In this document: positions 1 through 7,800 of the stretch, piece after piece | How the letters are laid out: every line of letters starts with the position of its first letter | Numbering within the stretch: the stretch's first letter is position 1 | Assembly: GCF_937997465.1 (NCBI RefSeq) | Contig: NZ_CALKTQ010000229.1 | Coordinates: forward strand, 1-9,526 | Direction: 5' to 3' | DNA: 9,526 nucleotides | From: an uncultured Campylobacter sp. | Lineage (GTDB): Bacteria; Campylobacterota; Campylobacteria; Campylobacterales; Campylobacteraceae | Program-made: the position numbers and the translations under genes | Notes under the pieces: generated by a model | Told to the model about the DNA's origin: nothing | The model's input: only the letters and a program-made list of their open reading frames with translations | Database searches by the model: none

Positions 1-422
1 GTGCGCCGTTTCATCTATCGCGCAAGTATTTTCTAAACTACCGCTTGCTGCGCGCCTACGTCAAATTTGGCGGCTCGGTCGTACCTTCGTATTTTCTACT
101 TTACTCGCATTTTAAGCGCGAAAACGTCAAATTTAGCGTGAGCGAGGCGGCGCAAATTTGCGACGAGCTGCGAGACGGCGTGACGCTGCTAAATTTAGCC
201 AAATTTAACGAGCTTTCGGGCGAAAATTTCGCTAGCGTAAGCGAGCTTTGCCGCCGGCCTATCGCGGTATCTCGCGAACTAGAAATCCGCCGTGAGCTGT
301 GCGGAGAATTTAGCCAAAATCCTATAATCGTGCTGGATGAAATTCGCGCCGGCAGATACGAAATCTACGCCAAAGACGAGCTTTATAACGATAGCCGCGA
401 GGTTTTGGTAATGCAAATTTGA
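1..422 (+). CDS. 3' end of an unrecognised gene (partial, runs off left edge)
   Basis: The reading frame is open from base 3 to the TGA at 420-422, giving about 139 codons, with no stop before the left edge. The TTG at 45 is an internal leucine rather than a start: the frame continues upstream of it (…Phe-Leu-Asn-Tyr-Arg-Leu-Leu-Arg-Ala-Tyr) and no ribosome site precedes it. The visible part is a soluble mixed alpha/beta-looking sequence, with no clear membrane segment, cysteine cluster or nucleotide-binding motif. Codon use resembles the neighbouring core genes, with frequent AAATTT (Lys-Phe) words, so it looks native. It lies upstream of fabZ, where C. jejuni carries a conserved hypothetical gene. 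I do not recognise a family and assign no function. That the stretch is coding is fairly sure, from the long open frame and codon style. Confidence 0.6.
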   Translation, partial: APFHLSRKYFLNYRLLRAYVKFGGSVVPSYFLLYSHFKRENVKFSVSEAAQICDELRDGVTLLNLAKFNELSGENFASVSELCRRPIAVSRELEIRRELCGEFSQNPIIVLDEIRAGRYEIYAKDELYNDSREVLVMQI

Positions 423-434
423 GCTAAATTTAGC
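423..434. repeat. 12-bp perfect palindrome just after the upstream stop codon
   Basis: GCTAAATTTAGC begins at the base after the TGA of the upstream gene. It is its own reverse complement and is followed by an alternating GC run. It has no loop, so it would make a poor RNA hairpin. It may simply reflect the abundance of AAATTT words in this genome. Confidence 0.5.
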
Positions 435-456
435 GCGCGCGAGATAAAAAACGGGT

Positions 457-482
457 GCGAAAATTTAGCGGCTAAATTTTGC
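457..482. terminator. possible stem-loop / weak terminator between the upstream gene and fabZ
   Basis: The arms AAAATTTAGC (460-469) and GCTAAATTTT (471-480) are perfect inverted repeats separated by one base. In RNA the inner bases would have to open to form the loop. The flanking GCG/TGC nearly extends the stem. The stem is AU-rich and is followed by GCCCCGACC rather than a U-tract, so it is a poor intrinsic terminator. It might work in either direction or be a chance product of AAATTT richness. Confidence 0.3.
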
Positions 483-500
483 CCCGACCAAATCAATAAT

Positions 501-528
501 CTTTTTCTTAGCAAAATTTGGCTAAAAT
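501..528 (+). promoter_or_regulatory. putative sigma-70 promoter for the fabZ-carB operon
   Basis: A TAAAAT hexamer at 523-528 follows a T-rich stretch at 501-509 and an AT-rich segment. This is the usual form of Campylobacter vegetative promoters, which have a good -10 and a T-rich periodic upstream region in place of a strict -35. Initiation near 534-536 would leave a leader of about 25 nt before the fabZ GTG. This is the only gene-free interval in the window long enough for a promoter. TTTAAAT at 533-539 is an alternative -10, but it would leave almost no leader. Confidence 0.4.
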
Positions 529-548
529 CGGCTTTAAATTTTACTCAC

Positions 549-552
549 AAGG
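549..552 (+). promoter_or_regulatory. ribosome binding site supporting the GTG start of fabZ
   Basis: AAGG sits 6 nt upstream of the GTG at 559. The protein read from this GTG begins at the normal FabZ N-terminus, and no ATG lies in frame upstream at a suitable distance, so the GTG start is preferred. Confidence 0.5.
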
Positions 553-558
553 TTTAAA

Positions 559-1005
559 GTGATCGACATCGTTGAAATCCAAAAAATACTCCCGCACAGA
601 TATCCTTTTCTGCTAATCGACCGAGTGACCGAGCTCGAGCCCGCCAAACACATCGTCGCGTATAAAAACGTAACTATCGGCGAGCCCGTATTTCAGGGGC
701 ACTTCCCGGGCCACCCGATATATCCGGGCGTCATGATCATCGAGGGCATGGCGCAAGCTGGCGGCGTGCTAGCGTTTAAGAGCATGAGCGACGAGCATCA
801 AGCAAATATCGAAAATAAAGTCGTTTATTTTATGAGCATCGACGGAGCGAAATTTCGCCATCCGATACGCCCCGGCGACAGGCTCGAGTATCGCCTCGAA
901 GTGCTAAAGCACAAGGGCAATATCTGGGTGCTAAAAGGCGAAGCCTACGTGGACGGCACATTAGCGTGCGAGGCAGAGCTAAAAGCCATGATCGTAGATA
1001 AATAA
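559..1005 (+). CDS. fabZ: 3-hydroxyacyl-[acyl-carrier-protein] dehydratase FabZ
   Basis: A cytosolic type II fatty-acid synthase enzyme that removes water from (R)-3-hydroxyacyl-ACP to give trans-2-enoyl-ACP. The 148-aa length is normal for the family. The N-terminus has the FabZ signature ILPHRYPFLLIDRV (10-23). The hot-dog-fold active site is seen in GHFPGHPIYPGV (47-58) followed by IEGMAQ. His48 and Glu62 match the catalytic His/Glu pair with the usual 14-residue spacing. The gene starts with GTG and is first in the operon. lpxA follows after 10 bp. The pairing makes sense because FabZ and LpxA draw on the same 3-hydroxyacyl-ACP pool, one for phospholipid and the other for lipid A. FabA is the main alternative, but the sequence lacks FabA-type length and features. 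Confidence 0.97.
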   Translation: MIDIVEIQKILPHRYPFLLIDRVTELEPAKHIVAYKNVTIGEPVFQGHFPGHPIYPGVMIIEGMAQAGGVLAFKSMSDEHQANIENKVVYFMSIDGAKFRHPIRPGDRLEYRLEVLKHKGNIWVLKGEAYVDGTLACEAELKAMIVDK

Positions 1006-1015
1006 GCGAGCCAAA

Positions 1016-1804
1016 ATGAGAAATATCCATCCGCAAGCCGTCGTCGAGGACGGCGCGAAGATCGGCGAGGACGTAACGATCGAGGCCTACGCCTACGTCA
1101 GCAAGGACGCGGTACTAGGCGACGGCGTACTCGTAAAACAAGGTGCTAGGATCGTAGGCGATACGCATATCGGCGATGGCGGTAAAATTTACAGCTACGC
1201 CATCGTGGGCGACATCCCGCAGGACGTGAGCTACCGCGCCGAGGAAAACACGGGCGTTCGTATCGGCAAAAACGCAACTATCCGCGAGTTTTGCACGATA
1301 AACTCCGGCACGCACAAAGGCGACGGGATCACGCGTATCGGCGATAACGCATTTATCATGGCCTACTGCCATGTTGCGCACGACTGCGCCATAGGAAATA
1401 GCGTCATCCTAGCAAACAACGCGACTCTTGCCGGTCACGTGGAGCTTGGAGACTACAGCGTCGTTGGCGGTATGACGCCGATACATCAGTTCGTGAGAGT
1501 CGGCGAGAGCTGCATGATCGCAGGCGCTAGTGCACTATCTCAAGACGTAGTGCCGTTTTGCCTAGCTGAAGGCAACCGAGCCTACATCAGAAGCTTAAAT
1601 TTAGTCGGTATCAGGCGAAGGTTTGATAAAGACACGGTTGAAGAGATAAACAGAGCGTATAAATTTTTATTTAGAAAAAGCGGGGATCTAAAAGCCGCGG
1701 CTAGCGAGCTTTTAGCGGGCGCGCAGATAGAACAGGTGCGAAAAATGTGTGAATTTATACTAAGCACCAAGCGCGGTATCCCATTAGCAAAAGGAAGAGA
1801 ATAA
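1016..1804 (+). CDS. lpxA: acyl-ACP--UDP-N-acetylglucosamine O-acyltransferase LpxA
   Basis: Catalyses the first step of lipid A synthesis in the cytosol, moving a 3-hydroxyacyl chain from ACP to the UDP-amino-sugar. The 262-aa length matches E. coli LpxA. The N-terminal two thirds is a left-handed beta-helix of hexapeptide repeats, for example IGEDVT and IGDGGK, running to about residue 185. A helical C-terminal domain follows. His122 in HVAHDC is the expected catalytic base, and His141 (LAGHV) and His157 (PIHQF) are the other conserved histidines. Gly170 aligns with E. coli Gly173, the acyl-chain ruler that favours C14 chains. C. jejuni makes lipid A with 2,3-diamino sugar through GnnA/GnnB, so this enzyme may prefer the 3-amino substrate and form an amide; the window has no gnn genes to decide. 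The stop overlaps the clpX start by 1 nt. Confidence 0.97.
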   Translation: MRNIHPQAVVEDGAKIGEDVTIEAYAYVSKDAVLGDGVLVKQGARIVGDTHIGDGGKIYSYAIVGDIPQDVSYRAEENTGVRIGKNATIREFCTINSGTHKGDGITRIGDNAFIMAYCHVAHDCAIGNSVILANNATLAGHVELGDYSVVGGMTPIHQFVRVGESCMIAGASALSQDVVPFCLAEGNRAYIRSLNLVGIRRRFDKDTVEEINRAYKFLFRKSGDLKAAASELLAGAQIEQVRKMCEFILSTKRGIPLAKGRE

Positions 1805-3036
1805 TGGCGAGAAAATGTAATTTTTGCGGCGAAGTAGAGTCTGCCGAGAGGAGACTGCTGGCCGATATAGACGGAACTGCGTTTATATGCGAGCACTGCA
1901 TCACTGCCGCTTACAAGGTGCTTTACGGCGAGGAGAGCCGCGAGCAAGAAAAAGAAGAGCGAACTAGAGACTATCAAAATTTGACGCCAAAAGAGCTAAA
2001 GGCGGTGCTAGATAACTACGTCATCGGTCAAGATAAAGCCAAAAAGGTCTTTAGCGTCGGCGTTTATAATCACTACAAAAGAATTTTTAGAAAAGGCGAG
2101 ATCGAAGACGATACGGAGATCTCAAAATCAAATATCTTGCTCGTCGGCCCTACCGGTAGCGGCAAGACACTGATGGCGCAGACTCTGGCTAAATTTCTAG
2201 ACGTACCTATCGCTATCTGCGATGCGACTAGTCTAACGGAAGCCGGCTACGTCGGCGAAGATGTGGAAAATATCCTAACTCGCCTTTTACAAGCCGCGGA
2301 CGGTGACGTAAAGCGCGCCGAGCAGGGCATAGTTTTCGTCGATGAGATCGATAAGATCGCCAGAATGAGCGAAAACCGCTCGATCACGCGCGACGTGAGC
2401 GGAGAGGGCGTGCAGCAGGCGCTTTTAAAAATCATCGAGGGCAGTCTCGTAAATATCCCTCCAAAAGGCGGCAGAAAGCACCCTAATCAGGAATTTATCC
2501 AGATAGATACCTCAAATATTCTATTCGTCTGCGGCGGTGCGTTTGACGGCCTGGCCGACATCATCGAGCGCAGGATCGGTAAAAACGTGCTGGGATTTGG
2601 TCAAGATAAACGTTCTAAAGACGATAGGGAAAATTTGCTAGACGCGCTTGAGAGCGACGATTTGGTGCATTTTGGACTCATTCCCGAGCTCATAGGCAGG
2701 CTTCACGTGGTCGCTACGTTAAATAAAATCACCGAAGACGATATGGTGCGAATTTTAACCGAGCCTAAAAACGCGATCTTGAAGCAATACCAAAAGCTTT
2801 TTGCGATAGATAGGGCAAATTTGAAATTTGACGATGAAGCTCTAAAAGAGATCGCGAGGCTAGCCATCGAACGAAAAACGGGAGCTAGAGGGCTACGAAG
2901 CATAATGGAAGAGGTAATGACTGATATAATGTACGAACTGCCGGAGCTTGCGGGCTACGACGTGGTGATCACCAAAGAGGTCGTAAACGGCAAAGAAAAG
3001 CCGATTTTCGTAAAAAACAATAAAATAAGCGCATAA
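1804..3036 (+). CDS. clpX: ATP-dependent Clp protease ATP-binding subunit ClpX
   Basis: The AAA+ unfoldase that recognises and unfolds tagged proteins and feeds them to ClpP. At 410 aa it is close to the usual ClpX length. The N-terminal zinc-binding domain has Cys5-x2-Cys8 and Cys29-x2-Cys32. The AAA+ core shows Walker A GPTGSGKT (115-122), pore loop GYVG (148-151), Walker B IVFVDEID (176-183), RKH pore residues (224-226), GLIPELIGRL with the expected arginine finger Arg299, and sensor-2 GARGLR (360-365). The ClpP-docking loop reads LGF (263-265) instead of the E. coli IGF, a variant I recall from Helicobacter ClpX. The start is translationally coupled to lpxA (TAATG), with AAGGA 8 nt upstream at 1791-1795. 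mreB follows after 8 bp. ClpP is not in the window. Confidence 0.98.
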   Translation: MARKCNFCGEVESAERRLLADIDGTAFICEHCITAAYKVLYGEESREQEKEERTRDYQNLTPKELKAVLDNYVIGQDKAKKVFSVGVYNHYKRIFRKGEIEDDTEISKSNILLVGPTGSGKTLMAQTLAKFLDVPIAICDATSLTEAGYVGEDVENILTRLLQAADGDVKRAEQGIVFVDEIDKIARMSENRSITRDVSGEGVQQALLKIIEGSLVNIPPKGGRKHPNQEFIQIDTSNILFVCGGAFDGLADIIERRIGKNVLGFGQDKRSKDDRENLLDALESDDLVHFGLIPELIGRLHVVATLNKITEDDMVRILTEPKNAILKQYQKLFAIDRANLKFDDEALKEIARLAIERKTGARGLRSIMEEVMTDIMYELPELAGYDVVITKEVVNGKEKPIFVKNNKISA

Positions 3037-3044
3037 GGATACAG

Positions 3045-4082
3045 ATGATTTTAGACCAACTAATAGGATTTTTTTCAAGCGATATGGGTATCGATCTAGG
3101 CACGGCAAATACGCTAGTTCTAGTAAAAGATAAAGGTATCATCATAAACGAACCGTCGGTCGTCGCGGTACAACGCGAAAAATACGGCAAGCAAAAAATA
3201 TTAGCCGTCGGCCACGAAGCAAAAGAGATGGTGGGTAAAACTCCCGGCGATATCGAGGCGATCCGTCCGATGAGAGACGGCGTTATCGCGGATTTTGACA
3301 TGACGGAAAAGATGATCCGCTATTTCATCGAAAAGACCCACCGCAGAAAGAGCTTCCTGCGCCCTCGTATCATCATCTCCGTGCCTTACGGCCTAACTCA
3401 AGTCGAGCGTAAAGCCGTGCGTGAAAGCGCGCTAAGCGCCGGGGCTAGAGAGGTATTTTTGATCGAGGAGCCTATGGCTGCTGCTATCGGGGCAAATTTG
3501 CCCGTGCGCGAACCGCAAGGAAACCTAGTCGTCGATATCGGCGGCGGTACGACCGAGATCGGCGTAGTGTCTCTAGGTGGTCTGGTCATCAGCAAATCTA
3601 TCCGCACCGCGGGCGATAAAATCGATATGAGTATCGTAAACTACATAAAAGAAAAATACAACCTCCTAATCGGCGAGCGCGCGGGCGAGGATATCAAAAT
3701 TTCCGTCGGCTCAGCGATTCAGCTGCCTGAGGAGCTTAGCATCGTAGTAAAAGGTCGCGACCAAATCAGCGGCCTACTAAGCCGCGTGGAGCTAACGAGC
3801 GAAGATGTGCGCGAGGCTATGCGCGAACCGCTAAAAGAGATCGCAGACGCCCTAAAAACCGTGCTTGAGATGATGCCACCTGATCTTGCCGGCGATATCG
3901 TGGAAAACGGTATCGTACTAACCGGAGGCGGCGCGCTGATCCGCGGACTTGATAAGTACTTAAGCGATATCGTAAAACTTCCGGTTTTCGTTGCTGACGA
4001 TCCGTTGCTAGCCGTGGCCAGAGGCACCGGCAAGGCTCTTGAGGAGATTAAATTTTTACAACAACTCGTAAATGAAGAGTAA
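3045..4082 (+). CDS. mreB: rod-shape determining protein MreB (bacterial actin)
   Basis: A cytoplasmic actin homologue that forms short membrane-bound filaments and steers cell-wall synthesis, setting rod or spiral cell shape. The 345-aa length is typical. The actin-fold nucleotide site is complete: phosphate-1 loop DLGTANT (17-23), IEEPMAAAIGA (140-150) with the expected catalytic Glu141, phosphate-2 loop DIGGGTTEIG (164-173), and adenosine motif LTGGGALIRGL (292-302). The N-terminal ILDQLIGFF is hydrophobic enough to serve as a membrane contact, which is inference. The Shine-Dalgarno TAAGGA (3034-3039) includes the clpX stop codon. The 3' end overlaps mreC by 11 bp, the common MreB-MreC pairing. 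Confidence 0.98.
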   Translation: MILDQLIGFFSSDMGIDLGTANTLVLVKDKGIIINEPSVVAVQREKYGKQKILAVGHEAKEMVGKTPGDIEAIRPMRDGVIADFDMTEKMIRYFIEKTHRRKSFLRPRIIISVPYGLTQVERKAVRESALSAGAREVFLIEEPMAAAIGANLPVREPQGNLVVDIGGGTTEIGVVSLGGLVISKSIRTAGDKIDMSIVNYIKEKYNLLIGERAGEDIKISVGSAIQLPEELSIVVKGRDQISGLLSRVELTSEDVREAMREPLKEIADALKTVLEMMPPDLAGDIVENGIVLTGGGALIRGLDKYLSDIVKLPVFVADDPLLAVARGTGKALEEIKFLQQLVNEE

Positions 4083-4827
4083 AATTTTATTCGTCGCTCT
4101 TATCGGCGCGCTGGTATTTTTTTCGCTTGATAGAGGCGCGCTGATCTCCGGCTATGTAGTGAATTTAAACAACCGCGTAGTAGCCGCCTACGACGACGCG
4201 GTCAAATTTGTAAAAGACGGCGTAAATGAGCACTTTAGGCAGCGCGAGGAGATAAAGCAGCTTCGCGCTCAAAACGCCGAACTAGAAAAATCGGCGGCTT
4301 TGCTCTCAAGCTTTGCAAAGGAGCTAAATGAAATTTTGGTCGATAAAAACTCGACCGTCTACGAGCCTAGAGTGCAGCTCGTACGCGCCCTTAGCTACGT
4401 AAATATCAGCGACTACGACAAGGTCTGGCTGGATAAATTTAGCGGCTACGACGAGTCTAAAATTTACGGACTGATTTGCCAAGGCAAGAGCGCGGGTATC
4501 GTCGTGAGCAAGGACGGAAATCCAATGGCCTTGCTGCAAAACGATCCAAAAAGTATATTTGCCGTATCAATCGGCGAGGAAAAAATCCCGGGCATAGCGC
4601 ACGGGAGCAAAGACGGAATAACGGTGAAATTTATCCCCCAGTGGCTCAGTCCAAAAGAGGGCGATGAGGTCGTCACGAGCGGGCTTGACGGGATATTTTT
4701 GAGCGGGATTTCAGTGGGCAGGGTCACGGGCGTGATCCAGGAGAGCCTATATAAAAGCGCGGCCGTAAAGCCCTACGTAAACATAACCATCCCCTCGTAT
4801 CTATACGTCGTAACAAAGGAAAAATAA
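4072..4827 (+). CDS. mreC: rod-shape determining protein MreC
   Basis: A bitopic inner-membrane protein of the elongation complex that links MreB to the periplasmic cell-wall enzymes. The 251-aa length is in the normal range. Residues 4-18 form a single hydrophobic N-terminal segment preceded by lysines, so the N-terminus should be cytoplasmic. Residues about 55-90 are rich in Glu, Lys, Gln and Leu and suit the dimerising coiled coil. The rest is the double beta-barrel MreC domain, with GDEVVTSGLDGIF (197-209) and the following SGISVGRVTGV as the best family signature. The start lies inside the mreB end (11-bp overlap) with no strong Shine-Dalgarno, so translation probably depends on ribosomes finishing mreB. 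MreD is not present next to it; carB follows directly, with a 1-nt overlap. Confidence 0.93.
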   Translation: MKSKILFVALIGALVFFSLDRGALISGYVVNLNNRVVAAYDDAVKFVKDGVNEHFRQREEIKQLRAQNAELEKSAALLSSFAKELNEILVDKNSTVYEPRVQLVRALSYVNISDYDKVWLDKFSGYDESKIYGLICQGKSAGIVVSKDGNPMALLQNDPKSIFAVSIGEEKIPGIAHGSKDGITVKFIPQWLSPKEGDEVVTSGLDGIFLSGISVGRVTGVIQESLYKSAAVKPYVNITIPSYLYVVTKEK

Positions 4828-7800
4828 TGCCAAAAAGAACCGATATTAGCACCATTTTACTCATCGGCAGCGGCCCTATCGTCATAGGCCAAGCGTGCGA
4901 ATTTGACTACAGCGGCACGCAAGCTGCAAAGACGCTAAAGCAGCTGGGCTACCGCGTCGTACTCATTAACTCAAACCCGGCCACCATCATGACCGATCCT
5001 GATTTCGCCGACGCGACCTACGTCGAGCCGATAACCAAAGAGAGCATCAAGCGCATCATAGATAAAGAAAAGGTCGACGCCATACTGCCTACGATGGGCG
5101 GCCAGGTCGCGCTAAACGTCGCTATGCAGCTATACGAAGCGAACATGTTTGGCGGCGTCAAATTTCTAGGCGCAAACCCGCAAGCTATCAAAAAAGGCGA
5201 GGATAGGCAGGAGTTTAAAAAGGCGATGCAAAAGATTGGCATGGATCTGCCGCAAAGCCGGTACGCCTACGACATGGACGAGGCGCTAGCCGCAGCAGCG
5301 AATATCGGCTTTCCGCTCATTATTCGCGCTAGCTATACCCTAGGCGGCGCAGGCAGCGGCGTAGCGTATAATATCGACGAATTTAAAGAGCTAGCCCAAA
5401 CCGGCCTAGACGCCAGCCCGATACATGAAATTTTGGTCGAGGAGAGCTTGCTAGGCTGGAAAGAATACGAGATGGAGGTCATCCGCGACCGCAACGACAA
5501 CTGCATCATCGTCTGCTCTATCGAAAATTTTGATCCCATGGGCGTGCATACTGGCGATAGCATCACGGTTGCGCCCGCTCTTACGCTAACTGATAAAGAG
5601 TATCAGGCGATGCGCGACGCGAGTTTTAAAATTTTACGCGAGATCGGCGTGGATACGGGCGGTAGCAACGTGCAATTTGCCATAAACCCAAAAACCGGCC
5701 GCATGATCGTGATCGAGATGAACCCGCGCGTGAGCCGTAGCTCGGCGCTAGCAAGCAAGGCTACTGGCTACCCGATCGCCAAGGTCGCGACGCTACTAGC
5801 CGTTGGCTTTAGTCTGGATGAGATCAAAAACGACATCACGGGCACGCCTGCTAGTTTTGAGCCCGTTATAGACTACATCGTGACCAAGATCCCGCGCTTT
5901 ACGTTTGAGAAATTCCCGGGCGCGAACCCATATCTAGGCACCGCGATGAAGAGCGTGGGCGAGGTGATGGCGATCGGCAGGACGTTTAAGGAAAGCATCC
6001 AAAAGGCGCTTTGCTCGATGGAAAAGGACTACTATGGATTTAACTTCGTAAATTTGGAGAAAAACGCGCTAATTTACGGCCTTAGAAACGCGAATGAAAG
6101 CCGCATTTTATACGTCGCGCAGGCGTTTCGCGATGGGCTTAGTGTGGCCGAAGTGCACGAGATGAGCAAGATTGACCCGTGGTTTTTGGATCAAATTTGG
6201 CAGATAGTTAAATTTGAAGATCGCATCGATATGGACATCCTAAACGACGAGCCGCTGCTAAGAGAGGCCAAAACGATGGGCTTTTCGGACAAGATGATCG
6301 CGCACCTGATAAATTTAAAAGACAATCTCGACCTTGGCCAAAACGACATATATTTTGCGCGCGAGAAAATGGGTATAAACCTCGAATACAACGAGGTTGA
6401 TACCTGCGCGGGCGAGTTTAAGGCGCTCACGCCATATCTTTACTCGACGACGAATGTCACGAAGCTACCGTGCCTTTCGTCAAATTGTGCGGAGTCAAAT
6501 TTGAGCTCAAATTCGGCGCAAAAAGAGAAAAAAGTGATGATCATCGGCGGCGGCCCAAACCGCATAGGCCAGGGCATCGAGTTTGACTACTGCTGCGTGC
6601 ACGCCAGCTATGCGCTACGCGACATGGGCGTCAAAACCATAATGTACAACTGCAACCCAGAAACCGTCAGCACCGACTACGATACGAGCGATATTTTGTA
6701 CTTTGAGCCGATTGATTTCGAGCACGTTAGAGCCGTGATCGAGCATGAGAACCCAGACGGCGTGATAGTGCATTTTGGCGGTCAAACTCCGCTAAAATTC
6801 GCCAAACGCCTAAGCATAGCGGGCGCAAAAATCATCGGCACCAGCGCACGCACGATCGACGTTGCCGAGGACCGCAAAAAATTTAGCGAATTTATCTCTA
6901 AAATCGGTGTCAAACAGCCGCGAAACGACACCGCTACGAGCGAAAAAGAGGCGTTAGAAAAGGCTGCCGCTATCGGCTATCCGGTGCTCGTGCGCCCTAG
7001 CTACGTGCTAGGCGGCCGTGCGATGAGGCGGGTGCATAGCGATGAGGAGCTACGCCTATATATGAGCGAGGCGGTCAAGGTCAGCAACCACTCGCCCGTG
7101 CTAATCGATAAATTTTTACAAGACGCCGTGGAGCTCGACGTGGACGCGATCAGCGACGGCAAGGACGTCTATATCGGCGCCGTGATGCAGCACATCGAGG
7201 AGGCGGGCATCCACAGCGGCGACAGCGCGTGCATACTGCCTCCGCTAAATTTGACCGCGCAGATGATCGAAAAGGTAGAAAACCAAACCCGCGACATCGC
7301 GCTAAATTTGGGCGTCGTGGGGCTCATGAACATCCAGTTTGCCATCTACGAGAACGAGCTTTTCATGATCGAGGTAAATCCGCGCGCCAGCCGCACAGTG
7401 CCGTTTGTTAGCAAGGCGACGGGCGTGCCTATGGCAAAGGTCGCCACGCGCGTGATGTGGCAGGGAGATTTGCGCGAGGCGCTTAAATTTTACGACAACT
7501 ACGGCGCGGTTTACGAGGAGCGCGGCATACTCAAGCCTCGCGTGAAAAATCACGTCTGCGTAAAAGAAGCCGTATTTCCGTTTAACAAGCTCCCGGGTGC
7601 GGATCTAATCCTGGGGCCTGAGATGAAAAGCACGGGCGAGGTTATGGGCATATCAAGTGATTTTGCAAAGAGCTTTGCAAAAAGCCAGATCGCCGCGAGC
7701 AACTCGCTTCCTACTAGCGGCCTAGTCTTTTTGACTCTAGCTGACGCGGATAAAAAATACGCCGCAAATTTGGCGCGCGAGCTAATAAGCCTCGGCTTTA

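Noticed and set aside
45..422. TTG at 45 as the start of a 125-aa gene
   Set aside because: The frame is open to the left edge and no ribosome site precedes the TTG, so it is more likely an internal codon of a partial gene.
1582..1977. 131-aa open frame on the minus strand across the lpxA/clpX junction
   Set aside because: It lies antisense to two certain genes, has no family resemblance, and is explained by the codon structure of the opposite strand.
2969..3301. 110-aa open frame on the minus strand over the clpX end and mreB start
   Set aside because: It is opposite conserved MreB nucleotide-binding motifs and has no recognisable domain, so it is a shadow frame.
3719..4033. 104-aa serine-rich minus-strand frame inside mreB
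   Set aside because: Low-complexity Ser/Ile/Pro composition is typical of reading a GC-rich gene backwards; no support as a gene.
4476..4667. 63-aa plus-strand frame inside mreC
   Set aside because: It is a different frame within a well-supported gene; highly basic composition and no own ribosome site.
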